From: Digitaria exilis
Taxonomy: Eukaryota > Streptophyta > Magnoliopsida > Poales > Poaceae
DNA length: 64,000 nucleotides
Direction of reading: 5' to 3'
Assembly (NCBI GenBank): GCA_015342445.1
Contig: JACEFO010003067.1
Coordinates: 60,855 to 124,854, forward strand
In this document: in pieces, positions 52,293 through 63,600 of the stretch
Layout of the letters: every line of letters starts with the position of its first letter
Numbering within the stretch: the stretch's first letter is position 1
The notes under the pieces: generated by a model
What the model was told of the DNA's origin: nothing
Databases searched by the model: none
Seen by the model: only the letters and a program-made list of their open reading frames with translations
Translations under genes and position numbers: made by a program

Positions 52293-52609
52293 AAATTAAA
52301 TGCTCCAAGACGTGGGGCTCTGAATGCGCAGCAGTCACCGTCAACCACACCAAGGTATGGCCCTATATAAACAGGGAAATTGGTGTATTCCTAAGCCTCG
52401 AGAATGCCATATGCCAAGGCTCTTACATACCCTGACACCTTCATATGTTTTTCTATGATTGACAAATATAAAAACACAGAAAATATAGCAGACAAAATTG
52501 TACTTTCGGGATTGTGTTCATGCCCATAAAGTCATTTGATGTACTGGATAGAGTGATTGAATATTAGTAGGCCAGACGACACTTCGTGCATACAATCCAC
52601 ACCTAACGA

Positions 52610-53010
52610 AATATTTGCAGTCTACTCTCTGCCTTTTACTCCAAAACCCTTGGTTAAGCTATCTGCTATCTGACCACCTGAGTTTACATATCTTAATTCT
52701 ATAGTACCATCATCCAATATTTCCTTAATGAAGAAACGATCTATCTATCTCCACGTGCTTTGTTGTATCATGCTGAACAGAGTTATTTGCAATATTGATC
52801 AATGACATGTTATGATAAACAACATCCAAATGCCCACTTCTTGGATTGTGCATATAATGGCTCACAACAGTTACCGGATAAAAAATTTCATGTCTCGTAT
52901 GACATAAGTATATGAGTCTTCCCACAAACCTCTGGTAGGTCCCTTTATTAACCTGATCACCAGATTCAACACATAACTTTATGGTATGGACTCAACAGGT
53001 GTTGCCGTCT
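52610..53010 (-). pseudogene. Copia reverse transcriptase / RNase H fragment with an internal deletion
   Basis: Minus-strand GRLIYLCHTRHEIFYPV and MHNPRSGHLDVVYHN (end of reverse transcriptase) join directly to INIANNSVQHDTTKHVEIDR (end of RNase H), so about 60-80 residues are missing between them. Downstream, the IADSLTKG-like end is readable near 52640-52660. The same junction is present at 49.75 kb, so the deletion is older than the duplication. Confidence 0.7.
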
Positions 53011-53488
53011 TGCCGACAGAGAGAGAAGGTATACTGAGGTGAGGCAGACAAGACGATGATCAGCTCGAAGTTTGGCGCTCAACCATAGCTTTAAATGCTG
53101 CGCACAAGCTCTCTGCCCTTAGGGCACAACTGTAACACCCCTGGTGTTAATTAACACTAAAACAATGATTAAGCTAAGCTAAACAAGTAATCAAGCCTAA
53201 CGAAGGTTAATTGAAAGAAAGAAATCAAAAGAAATGCTAAAAGGAATTCGATAAGAAATTAAAAACACCCCAAAAAGAGGCAAAACAAAAACCTTTAAAT
53301 TTTATATAAGAACTTGAATTTTTTTGGCCAACGCAAAATTTGAAGGAGAGACCAAACCAAGCATCTTCCCTTTTGAAACCATAGCCTAAAAATGTTTGGA
53401 AGTATCTCCAATTTCAGACCCTAACTTTGGAATTTGAATTTTTCAATTCAAATTCAAAAGCTGAAATGGAACCTTAGCCAAGCTCGAG

Positions 53489-53790
53489 CTCGAGGCTCCG
53501 CAGCCAAGCTCGAAGGGGCATTCACCCTCGAGCGGAGTTTCCGTCACGCTCGAGGTTCCGCAGCTAAGCTCGAAGGGGCATTCACCCTCGAGCGGAGTTC
53601 CGTCACGCTCGAGGTTCCGCAGCTAAGCTCGAAGGGGGCATTCACCCTCGAGCGGAGTTTCCGTCACGATCGAGGTTCCGCAGCTAAGCTCGAAGGGGGC
53701 ATTCACCCTCGAGCGGAGTTTCCGTCACGATCGAGGTTCCGCAGCCAAGCTCGAAGGGGGCATTCACCCTCGAGCGGCGTTTCCGTCACG
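53489..53790 (+). repeat. Minisatellite, five units of 59-61 bp, inside the LTR
   Basis: Units start at 53489, 53549, 53608, 53669 and 53730, each containing CTCGAGGTTCCGCAG, AAGCTCGAAGGGG and CATTCACCCTCGAGCGGAG. Unit lengths vary by one base, so the reading frame is not kept. Confidence 0.9.
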
Positions 53791-55794
53791 CTCGAGGCTC
53801 GGCAAGCTCGAGCTTGCGGTCCAAGCTCGAAGCGCATGGTCGAAGCGCCTGGTCGAGCCATGCCAACCAAGTTGACCCTTGCACCGCTGACGGCGCGCTC
53901 ACGGGTTGCCAGCGCCGCGCCCGCGCGTGCCGCGCTCGCCGCCGGCAAGCGCCTGCCGCCGTCCGGCCTCGCCTGAGCCGACAAGTGACATGGCAGCGTG
54001 TCCCCGCTCGCGGTGCACGCCTCTGACAAGGTCTCATGGCCGGAGACCCACTGTAGCGCTGACCCGAGCCCGCTCGCCGTCGCATCGCCGCCGCGGACCA
54101 CCGGATTTTGCCGTCGCCGCCGTTGCCTGCCGGTCCAAAGCGCGACTTTTGCGACCCGCGTGCTCCTTTTTCCTCCTCCGCCCTGTCTCGTCGCTCGCCC
54201 ACGCGCGCCTGCCGCCTGCCGTCCTCGCCTGCGCCGCGCTGACGCCGCGCACGGCGCCAACACGGCCGCGACAAGCCCCTGCCGCCGCGGCAGCTCACCG
54301 AGCTGTCTCAGTCTCCATCTCGTGCTTCCCGAGCACCCCTCCACTCCCCTCTCACGCCTACTTAAGCCCTCAACAGTTCCCCTCCCTTCCACGCCGGAAA
54401 AACACTCGCCGGAGCTCGCAGCGGCGCCGCCGAGCTCGCTCTCGTGCACAGCCCTCCCCGCTGTTTCCCCGGCCAAACCAAGGCTCTCACGAGCTTCCCC
54501 ATCCTCCACTGCCACTCACCGAGCCATTCCCGACCCGCTTCCCCCACCAGAGCCGACGGCGCAGCTCGCCGGAGTTAACCGAGCTCTCCGCCGCCGCCCG
54601 CGCACGTGCACAGCCCCCTCTACTCCTCCTCCAGCCGAACCGAGGGCACCATTCGCTTCCTCGTGCCGTGCTGGTGCTCACCGACCCCTTCTCCGAGCTT
54701 CTCCGACCCCAACGTCGCCGGTCGCCGCTCGCCGGAGCAAGCCGAGCCGCCACCGCCATCGTTGACCTCGTTCCCGGCCATCCCCGACCTCGAGACCTAG
54801 CTCAAACGAATCACGGTGAGCCCCTCTCCATTTCCCCCCACTTCCCCGGCCCGGTCTCGCCGCCGTTTGGCCGGCGTAACCACGCCGGCGAACTCGAGGA
54901 CCTCGTTGTGTCTTCAACCTTTTTCCAGGGGGCCGAGCGCAAAATTTCAGGGACCCCGTTGTGAGGATTCAAATCTTCCAGGGTTCCTCGCGTAAAATAG
55001 ATTCTATGTTTTAGGTTTAATTCGCTGAGATCTTCAAAAATTCGTAGAAAATCGTAGAAAAATCAGAAAAATTCCAATCTAATTTTTTAGTGACCAGTGA
55101 ATCTAGAAGAACAAATTCTTCCTTTGCACCTCACTCAGTTGAGCTGTAGATTTTGAATTATAAATTCAAATCAGTTTGAGCACATTTCATCATAGTTCAA
55201 AATCTACACATGCACTAGAGCTGAGCCTTGGATATGTTATTAGTATGGTTATCATCAGCCTAATGCGCAAAGGGTGCACAAAAATTCCCAGTGGATTTAG
55301 GGTTATGATTTTCCAAACATATACCCTGCTGTTTTGGCAAATAAATCACAGAAAATAAATTACTCAGTGAAAAATCACCTCCTTCACACAGAAACTAAAT
55401 GAGGACATTAGAAGCCTTAGAAAAATAAAAATGGTAATTTTTGGACAGTGGAAAATGGCTAAATGATTTTTGGTAGTTTAAACATGGTGAAATTCCCCAA
55501 AAATATTCATAATTCAAAATCACATGCAAACTGGCAGAGGTGTCACTCTTGGCATCCCAAACCACGGTGCCAAGTGGTTTGGACAAAAACCTTGTAATTA
55601 TTTTTGTAGGATTTTATTTTGATTCTAGGCAAAAAGATAAGAACATTTTTAATAAATTATAGAAAAATTATCTTGAGCCAAGTTTTGGGCTAAGCTCCTG
55701 CCTTGGCATGAGTAAGCCTCTGGTCCAATGGCACCTAAAAATAATATTCCTAAGTTCACCTTTTGAATAATGGAAAAAGGACTTGAATGGTAGA

Positions 55795-55875
55795 AAAGAG
55801 AAGACAAAGAAAAGAAAAGAAAAGAAAAAGAAAAGAAAAGAGAAGAAAAAGAAAAGAAAAGGAAAGAGAAAAACC
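55795..55875 (+). repeat. Purine-rich (GAAAA)n repeat
   Basis: AAAAGAGAAGAC followed by AAAGAAAAGAAAAG-type units; one strand is almost free of pyrimidines. Confidence 0.9.
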
Positions 55876-56022
55876 TAAAACTCTAAAATCAAAGTAAAGG
55901 TTCAAAATGAAAAGGGAATATTCATTTATAATTAATGTTATCCTTTCCAACTCACTAAACAAGATTTAAATAAACCCTGACTTTTTAAATCTCGATATTT
56001 AAGCATTCATGCATTTCGTGTA

Positions 56023-56172
56023 GATTTGGGTCTCGCCGACGGAGTCTACGAATTAGTCCCCGCTGCAGAGGAGATCGCCCAGGAGTCCGAGGTGAACGTG
56101 GTGCACGTGGATCCGAGCTCCGAGCAGGAGTACCGCTTCGAGCCGGAAGGCAAGCCCCGGAGCATAACCTAA
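56023..56172 (+). other. Coding-like segment within the Gypsy LTR
   Basis: Preceded by an acceptor-like TTTCGTGTAG (ending 56023) and open for 49 codons to TAA at 56170-56172, with an acidic, well-composed sequence (DGVYELVPAAEEIAQESEV). Surrounding LTR DNA is AT-rich. It may be an exon of a spliced LTR-encoded product or a captured host exon; no family recognised. Confidence 0.3.
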
Positions 56173-57058
56173 CTTTACTTACGCGATTTATTTGATTATA
56201 TGTTTGTGCATTTAAGTTTCAAGGAGTTGAATGAAACCCTAGATTGCATGATCATAGGTTCCTTTGATTGAACACTAGTATGTTAGGTTCGATAGTTGCT
56301 ATGCTTAAGAACGATAGAAGTCGAGTGTTTTCCGACACTCGCGAGATATAGGAGTTGTATGACTACTCATACCAGAAACACTAGAGATGATGGACGGATG
56401 ATTGTAGATACCCGTCTATCGATGTTTTAATTGGAAACATATGGTACTTTTGTGTCAAGCGTTTGAACGTACCACACATATGCACGGTTTATGGGACCGG
56501 TAAGTCCCGGTATCCGATTGATGCGAGCAGGTCCGACAGCTCTCTGTCTTGGAAACGTTATCCCATGGGCACATGAGGGTAGTTGCGTGAGTCCCAGTAG
56601 TGGTAAACCTTTACCCTGAGGCAGTGGGACTCGGGAGCCACTCGCAGAGAGAGGAGAAAGGATTGGGGTGTGTTGGCATTTCCAACCATTCCGTATGTTT
56701 GGGTTTTCCCTGGTCAGGTAGTAAATTCGGTTCGAACTGTCCGCTTCTCGCGGTTAATGAGACTGCTTGACCGATGTATGACATATTATGAAGTGGAACT
56801 TGGAAGGATGAAATCTTTGTATGGAATAATTGTGTTGCAAAACTTGATTGTTTAGCTAGGCTCACATAGAATGGATAGGCTAAAGAAATTAAAATCAAAA
56901 TGAAGAGATTAGAAAACAGCTTAGTCGCTTTTGGCAAATGAACCCCACTAGCCAAACAGCCTCTCATCTTAGGAGTCGGTGATGTAGTGATCACCAGTCG
57001 GTTAAGTCTTGTTGAGTATAACTAGTATACTCAGCCTTGCTTGTGGCTTAAATTTTCA

Positions 57059-57166
57059 GGACCGTCCCCTCAGGAGGTAGCTGCCTCTATGGCTTGGGCC
57101 TCCCAGCTTCCTCCTGGTTACAGCATCGAGTGGGAGCCGACCTCTCCCGAGGATCGCGAGGAGTAG
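57059..57166 (+). other. Second coding-like segment within the Gypsy LTR
   Basis: Follows AAATTTTCAG, a strong acceptor-like site, and is open for 35 codons to TAG at 57164-57166 (QEVAASMAWASQLPPGY, then EWEPTSPEDREE). It lies just before the presumed polyadenylation region of the LTR. Confidence 0.3.
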
Positions 57167-57487
57167 CGTCACGGCTGACTTCATCGTGGCGATACTATGG
57201 ATCGTCGATAGTATCTCGTTACTTTCCGCTGCATGAACTCAAACTATTTACTTATCATTTCAATTTGGTTGTAATAACTCTGAACCTTGTTGTAATTTGA
57301 ATTGTGGAATGATGTGATCTTTGGAACTCGCCTTCGAGTGAGCGTATGGACGGACGATCTTCAGTAGCCGTTGGTCGAGCTTGACTCGACGGTCGAATCC
57401 GCACTTGGGAACATTTTCGTGTATTAGCGCCAATGGAAGGTGGAATATACTTAAGTGGGCCCATTTCTCGGGTAAGATCGCTACAGC

Positions 57488-57499
57488 TGGTATCAGAGC
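57488..57499 (+). other. Primer-binding site
   Basis: TGGTATCAGAGC, two bases after the LTR, is the standard plant initiator tRNA-Met site. Confidence 0.95.
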
Positions 57500-58052
57500 C
57501 GACGTTCATACACTCCAAGGAAAACATCAGACCCCCACCAATGTTTTCTAAAATAAAATCTACCAAACTCCGATTCCACTGCGCCTAAGCAAAAGGAATG
57601 AAACGTATAGGATCGTTAAGGATAAAACTAGAACGTGAAGTCCTTAAGGGTTAAGGGTTGCGCTTTGTCAGGTGGCATAGTCTAACTTATGATTGCTCTT
57701 CCATGAAACCCAATCTTTAAAAGGCTTTCGCCGCGAGTCCTCTGACTGGTACGTAAAGTTTGCGAGTAGGAGTCCGACTAGATCTATAGAGAGAGACGCG
57801 TCTATGCCTAGCCACCGGCACTAACTCCGAAAGTCAAGTCTGACTTAAAATGTGAGGACGTTAGGTCTTGCATGCATCTCTTAACCAAAACCGGAATAAT
57901 AATAAACTTAAGAGAGTCAAAATCCAACCGATCAAATCAATGCTTAAACGACCCTAATTAAAAGCTTAAGCACGTTCTTTACCTTCAAATTTCTCCCAGC
58001 TTTCCCTTTAGTCTTTTTGACGCATGGTACTCACCTCTGAATTTTTGTTCAG
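57500..58052 (+). other. Gypsy leader
   Basis: No gene. AT-rich sequence between the primer site and the first ORF, expected to hold packaging signals. Confidence 0.5.
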
Positions 58053-58943
58053 ATGGCCGTTCCCAGTCACCTTGCTGGCGCGAACGAGAAGGTGGAGTGC
58101 CAGGACTGCCTCAGCTGGGAGGGTTTCCCGTCCCTCTTTTGGAAGATTCTGAAGGAGGTTGGCTACCCGTCTCCGCCGGTTTACTTTGGCAGAGAATATG
58201 CGGAGCGTGGTGTGACTCGGTGCAGTGTCCGCATGGAGGCACCGATGCACCCCGAGCACCCTGACTGGCCTAGGCTGGGAGTTGTGGTGCACGGCCACCG
58301 TTTTCCGGACACTTGGGAGCTGGCTGCTTTCGCAGGGTTGAACCAGTTCACTTCACAGCATCACGACTTGGTGGATAACACTTTGGTTGGTTTCCTGCCT
58401 TCAGCCCGCAGGGATGACCCTCAGTGGTTGTCACGTTACTTGGCTTCCCCGCAGTTGTTCCTGGAGTTTCCCCGGAACGCACCTGCTTTCTTTGCTAGCT
58501 GGATGAAGGCTAGCATCCGCATGGCAGAGCTACTTAAGATGTCTCAGGATTCTCTGCTCGACTTTGCCGATGCGATGGTGAGAGTGTCCGCGGATAAGGA
58601 CATAGCCGGGATCTGCACTTCTTTGGACATGGCTGCCAAGGATACTCAGATCCGGGATTTGCAGGCTCGCATTGCGGAGCTTACCATGGAGAAGGAACAT
58701 TGTGCTCACCAGGTGGAGGTGTTAACGGATGCACTTGAGGAGGCACAGGCAGAATTGCACGAGGCTAATGCCGAGATGGTCGAGTTGGAGGCTCATATGG
58801 AGGTTCCCGAGGAGGACGAGGCAGAGGATGAGGCAGAGGACGATGCCAAGTCCGAGCTGGACGACGAGGAGTTACCCCCAGTTCAGCCACCACTTTCCCC
58901 CACCGTGAGCCGTACTTCGGTGAACGACGTGGATGACTTCTAG
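58053..58943 (+). CDS. Extra ORF upstream of gag, 296 aa
   Basis: Intact frame starting MAVPSHLAGANEKVECQDC. The first 190 residues are globular in composition with no motif I recognise (YFGREYAERGV, HEHPDWPRLGV-like MHPEHPDWPRLGV, GHRFPDTWELAAFAGLNQF). Residues about 195-255 are a coiled coil (DTQIRDLQARIAELTMEKEH), and the tail is acidic (EEDEAEDEAEDDAKSELDDEE). Same strand as gag, 307 bp before it. An extra ORF at this place is known in RIRE2/RIRE3/RIRE8-type rice Gypsy elements (recalled); function unknown. It has stayed open while pol has decayed. Confidence 0.8.
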   Translation: MAVPSHLAGANEKVECQDCLSWEGFPSLFWKILKEVGYPSPPVYFGREYAERGVTRCSVRMEAPMHPEHPDWPRLGVVVHGHRFPDTWELAAFAGLNQFTSQHHDLVDNTLVGFLPSARRDDPQWLSRYLASPQLFLEFPRNAPAFFASWMKASIRMAELLKMSQDSLLDFADAMVRVSADKDIAGICTSLDMAAKDTQIRDLQARIAELTMEKEHCAHQVEVLTDALEEAQAELHEANAEMVELEAHMEVPEEDEAEDEAEDDAKSELDDEELPPVQPPLSPTVSRTSVNDVDDF

Positions 58944-59250
58944 AGCGTTGAGTTAGAGATTAGGTACTCTTCAGCATGGCTTTTCCGTGTCACGTGGAGT
59001 TAGCCAGTTGAAGATGAGTAATCTCCTTGTATCTCTGTATCTGTTTCCCTTCGCAATTGGTGTAGCATCTTAATTAGAATGTGTTGTCAGCATGTGTTGT
59101 AATGGAATCGTTGAGCCATGTCTTGGATTAATGAAGTTGCTCATTCTATGAAATTTCGTTTTTTATGCCACATTCTTCGTAACATTGAGATTGTCTCTTA
59201 ATCATGCCTGTCGCTTCTCTTGAATTCATGGGATTAATAGAGACTCAATC
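58944..59250 (+). other. Spacer between extra ORF and gag
   Basis: About 300 bp of AT-rich, stop-rich sequence; may carry the signal for downstream translation or splicing of gag, but no clear site was identified. Confidence 0.4.
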
Positions 59251-60630
59251 ATGCAGATGGTAGGACCTACGACCCGACTGACTCCGGGTGGTTTCGGGGC
59301 AAATCAAGGCTCAACTAGTGCCCCGAATCAGCAGGCCCCGCCAGAGCAGCAGCCACCACCTGCCCCTCCGCTGCCAAATTGGCAGCAGATGATGGCTATG
59401 CACGCCGAGGTCATGAGGACTATGCAGCAGCAGATACAATTGCAGCAGCAGCAGTTGGCCCAGAACATGAACATCGGTGCTCAGCGTCAGAATGGCCGAA
59501 ATGCCCCGCCCGCTCAGGTGGCACGATTTGAGGACTTCTTGGGTACTCAGCCCCCGGTGTTCTCTAAAGCTATTGAGCCCATGGAGGCCGACGCGTGGAT
59601 TCGGGCTATCGACTCGAAGTTTGCCATCTTGGCTGTCCCTTGCTCTGAAGAGCGCAAGGTCACTTTCGCCGCACAACAGCTTTGCGGTCCGGCCTTGGTT
59701 TGGTGGGAGACTTATCGTGGCATGCTCCCCGCCGAAACTGTGCTTACTTGGCAGAACTTCAAGGATGCGTTCAAGGCGCATCACATTCCTAAGGGTCTTG
59801 TTGAGAGGAAGTTGAGGGAGTTCCTGACCTTGACTCAGGGCACTCACACGGTGTATCAATACGCCCAGACTTTCAACAACCTCTGTCAGTACGCTGGTCA
59901 TCATGCTGACAGTGATGATAAGAAGAAGGAGAGGTTCCGTATGGGGCTCAGCACCAAATTGCAGGAGAGGCTGCTCAACATCAAGCCTGCCACTTATGCT
60001 GACTTGGTCAATGTGGCTATCGCTCAGGAGGATGCCATTATGACCCATCGAGCTGACAAGAAGAGGAAGGCTCCTGTTGTCTCTGCCAGTGGCGGTAAGC
60101 CGCAACGCTTCCGTATTGTTCCTCCACAGGGACAGCAGCGTACAGGGCAGTCTGGCCGCTGGGTGGTTAACCCTCCTCAGCAGGGTGGTTCTCGTTTCCC
60201 ACCGCAGCAGTCACAGCAGCAGAAGACCTCGATGAAGCAGCAGCCAGCTCAGCCTGGAGCTGGGTATTCTTGCTACCGCTGCGGCAGTACCAGTCACTTC
60301 ATCCGGGACTGTCCCCAGGGCAAGCAGCAGAACAATGGCAACCAGCCAAACAAGGGCAAGTTGCAGAAGATTCACGTCAAGCAGGGAAGGGTCAACTTCA
60401 CCACCTTGACTGACCTTCCCGAGGGAGCACCAGTGATGACGGGTAAATTTCTGATTCATAACCAACCTGCAGTCATTCTCTTTGATTCTGGTGCCACTCA
60501 TAGTTTCATAAGTCCCAGTTGTGCTAAGAAATGTGGGTTAAAAATGCGAATCTACAAATGCGGCCTACAAAATAATAACCGCAGGAGGAAACTTGAATTC
60601 AAATCATATGGCGCGGAAGGTGCCAATTAA
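59251..60630 (+). CDS. Gypsy gag and protease, intact to a frameshift near 60560
   Basis: Gln/Pro-rich start (MQMVGPTTRLTPGGF), the retrotransposon gag core (EPMEADAWIRAIDSKF, ALVWWETYRG, LTQGTHTVYQYAQTFNNL), the CCHC knuckle C-YR-C-GSTS-H-FIRD-C and the aspartic protease active site LFDSGATHSFIS. The open frame then departs from the family after about residue 435 (MRIYKCGLQNNN) and stops at 60630; the true frame continues from about 60593. Confidence 0.9.
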   Translation: MQMVGPTTRLTPGGFGANQGSTSAPNQQAPPEQQPPPAPPLPNWQQMMAMHAEVMRTMQQQIQLQQQQLAQNMNIGAQRQNGRNAPPAQVARFEDFLGTQPPVFSKAIEPMEADAWIRAIDSKFAILAVPCSEERKVTFAAQQLCGPALVWWETYRGMLPAETVLTWQNFKDAFKAHHIPKGLVERKLREFLTLTQGTHTVYQYAQTFNNLCQYAGHHADSDDKKKERFRMGLSTKLQERLLNIKPATYADLVNVAIAQEDAIMTHRADKKRKAPVVSASGGKPQRFRIVPPQGQQRTGQSGRWVVNPPQQGGSRFPPQQSQQQKTSMKQQPAQPGAGYSCYRCGSTSHFIRDCPQGKQQNNGNQPNKGKLQKIHVKQGRVNFTTLTDLPEGAPVMTGKFLIHNQPAVILFDSGATHSFISPSCAKKCGLKMRIYKCGLQNNNRRRKLEFKSYGAEGAN

Positions 60631-63600
60631 ACTGGGTAGTAGAGTTATCTTGACCGACCTGATTCTTTTAGAACTGGATGGGGTAGATATAATCTTGGGA
60701 GCTAATTGGATGGCACAGCACAAGGTTGTGTTAGACGTTGCTGAGAGAATTGTTGATATCAACTCACCTACACATGGATCTACCACACTCTATCTTCCGT
60801 CTCCCAACTCCTTGAGCTCATGTGTTTTTGTCATGACTGAACCCAAGCTTGAAGACATTCCTATTGTCTGTGAGTTCCCCCGATGTCTTTCCAGACGACT
60901 TGCCTGGAATGCCACCAGATCGGGACATTGAGTTCGTTATCGAGCTACAACCAGGCACTGCACCGATTTCTAAAAGACCCTACAGAATGCCACCCGCGGA
61001 ATTGGCAGAGATGAAAACTCAACTCCAAAGAATTACTGGACAAGGGTTTCATTCGTCCGAGTACTTCACCTTGGGGTTGTCCTGCCATATTCGTCGAAAA
61101 GAAGGATCACACGTTGAGGATGTGTATTGACTACCGGCCCTCAATGCGGTCACTATCAAAAATAAGTACCCTCTTCCCGCATTGATGTATTGTTCGATCA
61201 ACTCGCCGGAGCCAAGATATTCTCAAAAATTGATCTTCGTTCTGGATATCATCAAATCAAGATTCGTCCTTGTGATGTTCCCAAGACGGCTTTCTCGACC
61301 CGCTACGGACTTTATGAATTCTGGTTATGTCGTTTGGACTGACTAATGCTCCCTGCTTATTTCATGTATCTCATGAATCGGTGTTCATGCCCGAGCTGGA
61401 TAAGTTCGTAGTGGTTTCATTGATGATATTCTTGTCTATTCCAAGAATGAGGAAGAGCACGCCGAGCATCTCCGTATTGTTCTTCAACGACTCCGTGATC
61501 ACAAGTTGTACGCCAAGTTCTCCAAGTGTGAGTTTGGCTGGATAGTGTGAAGTTCCTAGGTCACACTGTTTCTAAGGATGGTATCTCTGTGGATCCTACG
61601 AAAGTGCAGCAAGTAATGGACTGGAAACCTCCTACCTCTGTCCACGAAATCCGAAGCTTCCTGGGTTTGGCAGGATATTATCGTCGTTTTTATTCCGGAT
61701 TTCTCGCGAGTTGCCAAGCCAATGACCGAGCTATTGAAGAAGGGGCAGAAATTCGTGTGGGATGAGAAGTGTGAAGAGGCATTCCGCACATTGAGGAAGT
61801 TGTTGACCTCAGCTCCCGTTCTGACCCAACCGGATAGCACCAAACCCTACGATGTCTATTGCGATGCTTCAGGCACCGGACTCGGTTGTGTTCTTATGCA
61901 AGAAAATCGAGTTATTGCTTATGCTTCACGTGCTCTCCGTCCCCATGAGCTGAATTATCCACTCACGACCTTGAATTGGCGGCCGTGATTCACGCTCTGA
62001 AAATATGGAGGCACTATCTGATAGGAGTTCCTTGCAACGTGTATACCGACCACAAAAGTCTTAAGTACGTCTTCACTCAGACTAACTTGAATATGAGGCA
62101 GCGAAGATGGCTGGAGTTGGCAAAAGATTATGACATGAGTTTGCATTATCATCCCGGAAAGGCGAATGTGGTTGCGGATGCTTTGAGCCGCAAGTCCCAT
62201 TGCCATTGTCTTTCGGTCGAATCGTATGCCGACACTCTATGCCATGAGTTGGCGAAACTCAATCTCGAGATTGTTCCGCATGGTTATTTAAACAATATAT
62301 CTCTCGAGTCCACGTTGCACGATGAGATCTTTCTGGCCCAGCAGACCGATAAAAAGGTCGGAATTATTCGGGAAGAGCTGGCCAAAGGAACGGAGGAACG
62401 GTATAACTGTTTCCGTCAGGATGCCCGAGGCATGATATGGTTTGGGAACCGTATCGTCGTGCCTAAGGATCCGGAATTACGGAAGAAAATTTGAGTGAAG
62501 CTCACCACTCTAAATTCTCTATTCACCCTGGCAGCAATAAGATATACCAGGATATGAAGAAAACTTTTTGGTGGACCAAGATGAAAATGGATATCGCCCG
62601 GTTTGTATCCGAGTGTGACACTTGCAGGAGGGTAAAGGCTAGTCATCTAAAGGCGGCTGGAACTCTTCAACCCTTGTCTATACCATCGTGGAAATGGAGG
62701 ATATCAGTATGGATTTCATTGTCGGCCTTCCCAAGACCGCACGAGGGCACGATTCTATATGGGTCATTGTGGACAGGCTCACAAAGACCGCTCACTTTAT
62801 TCCGGTCAACACCACCTATGCCGTCAAGAAGTATGCTGAGATCTATCTCGACCAAATTGTGCGCCTGCACGGGGTGCCTAGAACAATCATTCGGACCGAG
62901 GTCCGCAGTTTGTGGCAAGGTTCTGGGAGCAACTCCATGCATCTCTCGGCACAAGGCTTTATTCGAAGCTCGGCTTACCACCCGCAGACGGATGGGCAGA
63001 CCGAGCGGGTGAATTCAAATCCTTGAAGACATGCTTAGAGCTTGCGTCATTCACTATGAAGCAAGTTGGGATAAATGTCTGGCTATCGCCGAGTTCTCAT
63101 ACAACAACAGTTACCAAGCAAGCTTGAAAATGGCCCCTTTCGAAGTCTTGTATGGGAAAAGGTGTCGAACTCCGTTATGTTGGTCTCAGCCTGGAGAGCG
63201 AGAAATATACGGACCCGACTTGGTGATTGAAGCCGAAGAGCAAGTCAGAGTTATTCGGGAAAACCTCATAGCCGCTCAGTCTCGTCAGAAGAGTTATGCC
63301 GATCGCCGAAGAATGCCTCTCAAATTCGCAGTCGGTGATCATGTGTATCTTAAGGTCTCACCCACTCGAGGAGTCCAAAGGTTCGGAGTAAAGGGAAAGC
63401 TTGCACCCCGTTACGTCGGACCTTATGAAATCATTGAGAAATGTGGATCCGTGGCTTTATCGTCTACAACTTCCCCGACAAACTTTCAGCCGTGCACAAT
63501 GTCTTTCATATCTCACAACTCAAGAAGTGTATTCGAGTTCCGACTGAGGTCGTGGAACAAGAAGATGTGGAAGTTGAGCCCGATCTGACCTACGTTGCTC

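Larger units (their letters stand above)
51930..53130. repeat. Segmental duplication, second copy, cut by the Gypsy element
   Basis: Partner of 49230-50102. It ends at CCCTTAGGGCACAAC, where the Gypsy LTR begins; the undisturbed site is at 50082-50102 in the first copy. Confidence 0.7.
53131..57485 (+). repeat. 5' LTR of the Gypsy element, 4355 bp
   Basis: Starts TGTAACACCCCTGGTGTTAA and ends GGTAAGATCGCTACA. It contains a minisatellite (53489-53790), a GC-rich promoter-like block to about 54960 with CTACTTAAGCC as a possible TATA-like core (54359-54369), a donor-like CACG|GTGAGC (54815/54816), a purine repeat (55795-55875) and two coding-like segments (56023-56172 and 57059-57166). The Pro/Arg-rich open frames at 53.9-54.96 kb are composition artefacts. 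Confidence 0.9.

Noticed and set aside
53489..53790. CRISPR-like array
   Set aside because: Units are directly adjacent with no unique spacers, in a plant LTR; it is a minisatellite.
53906..54964. 352-codon Pro/Ser/Arg-rich ORF and overlapping frames on both strands
   Set aside because: GC-rich part of the Gypsy LTR; open in several frames at once, no motif.
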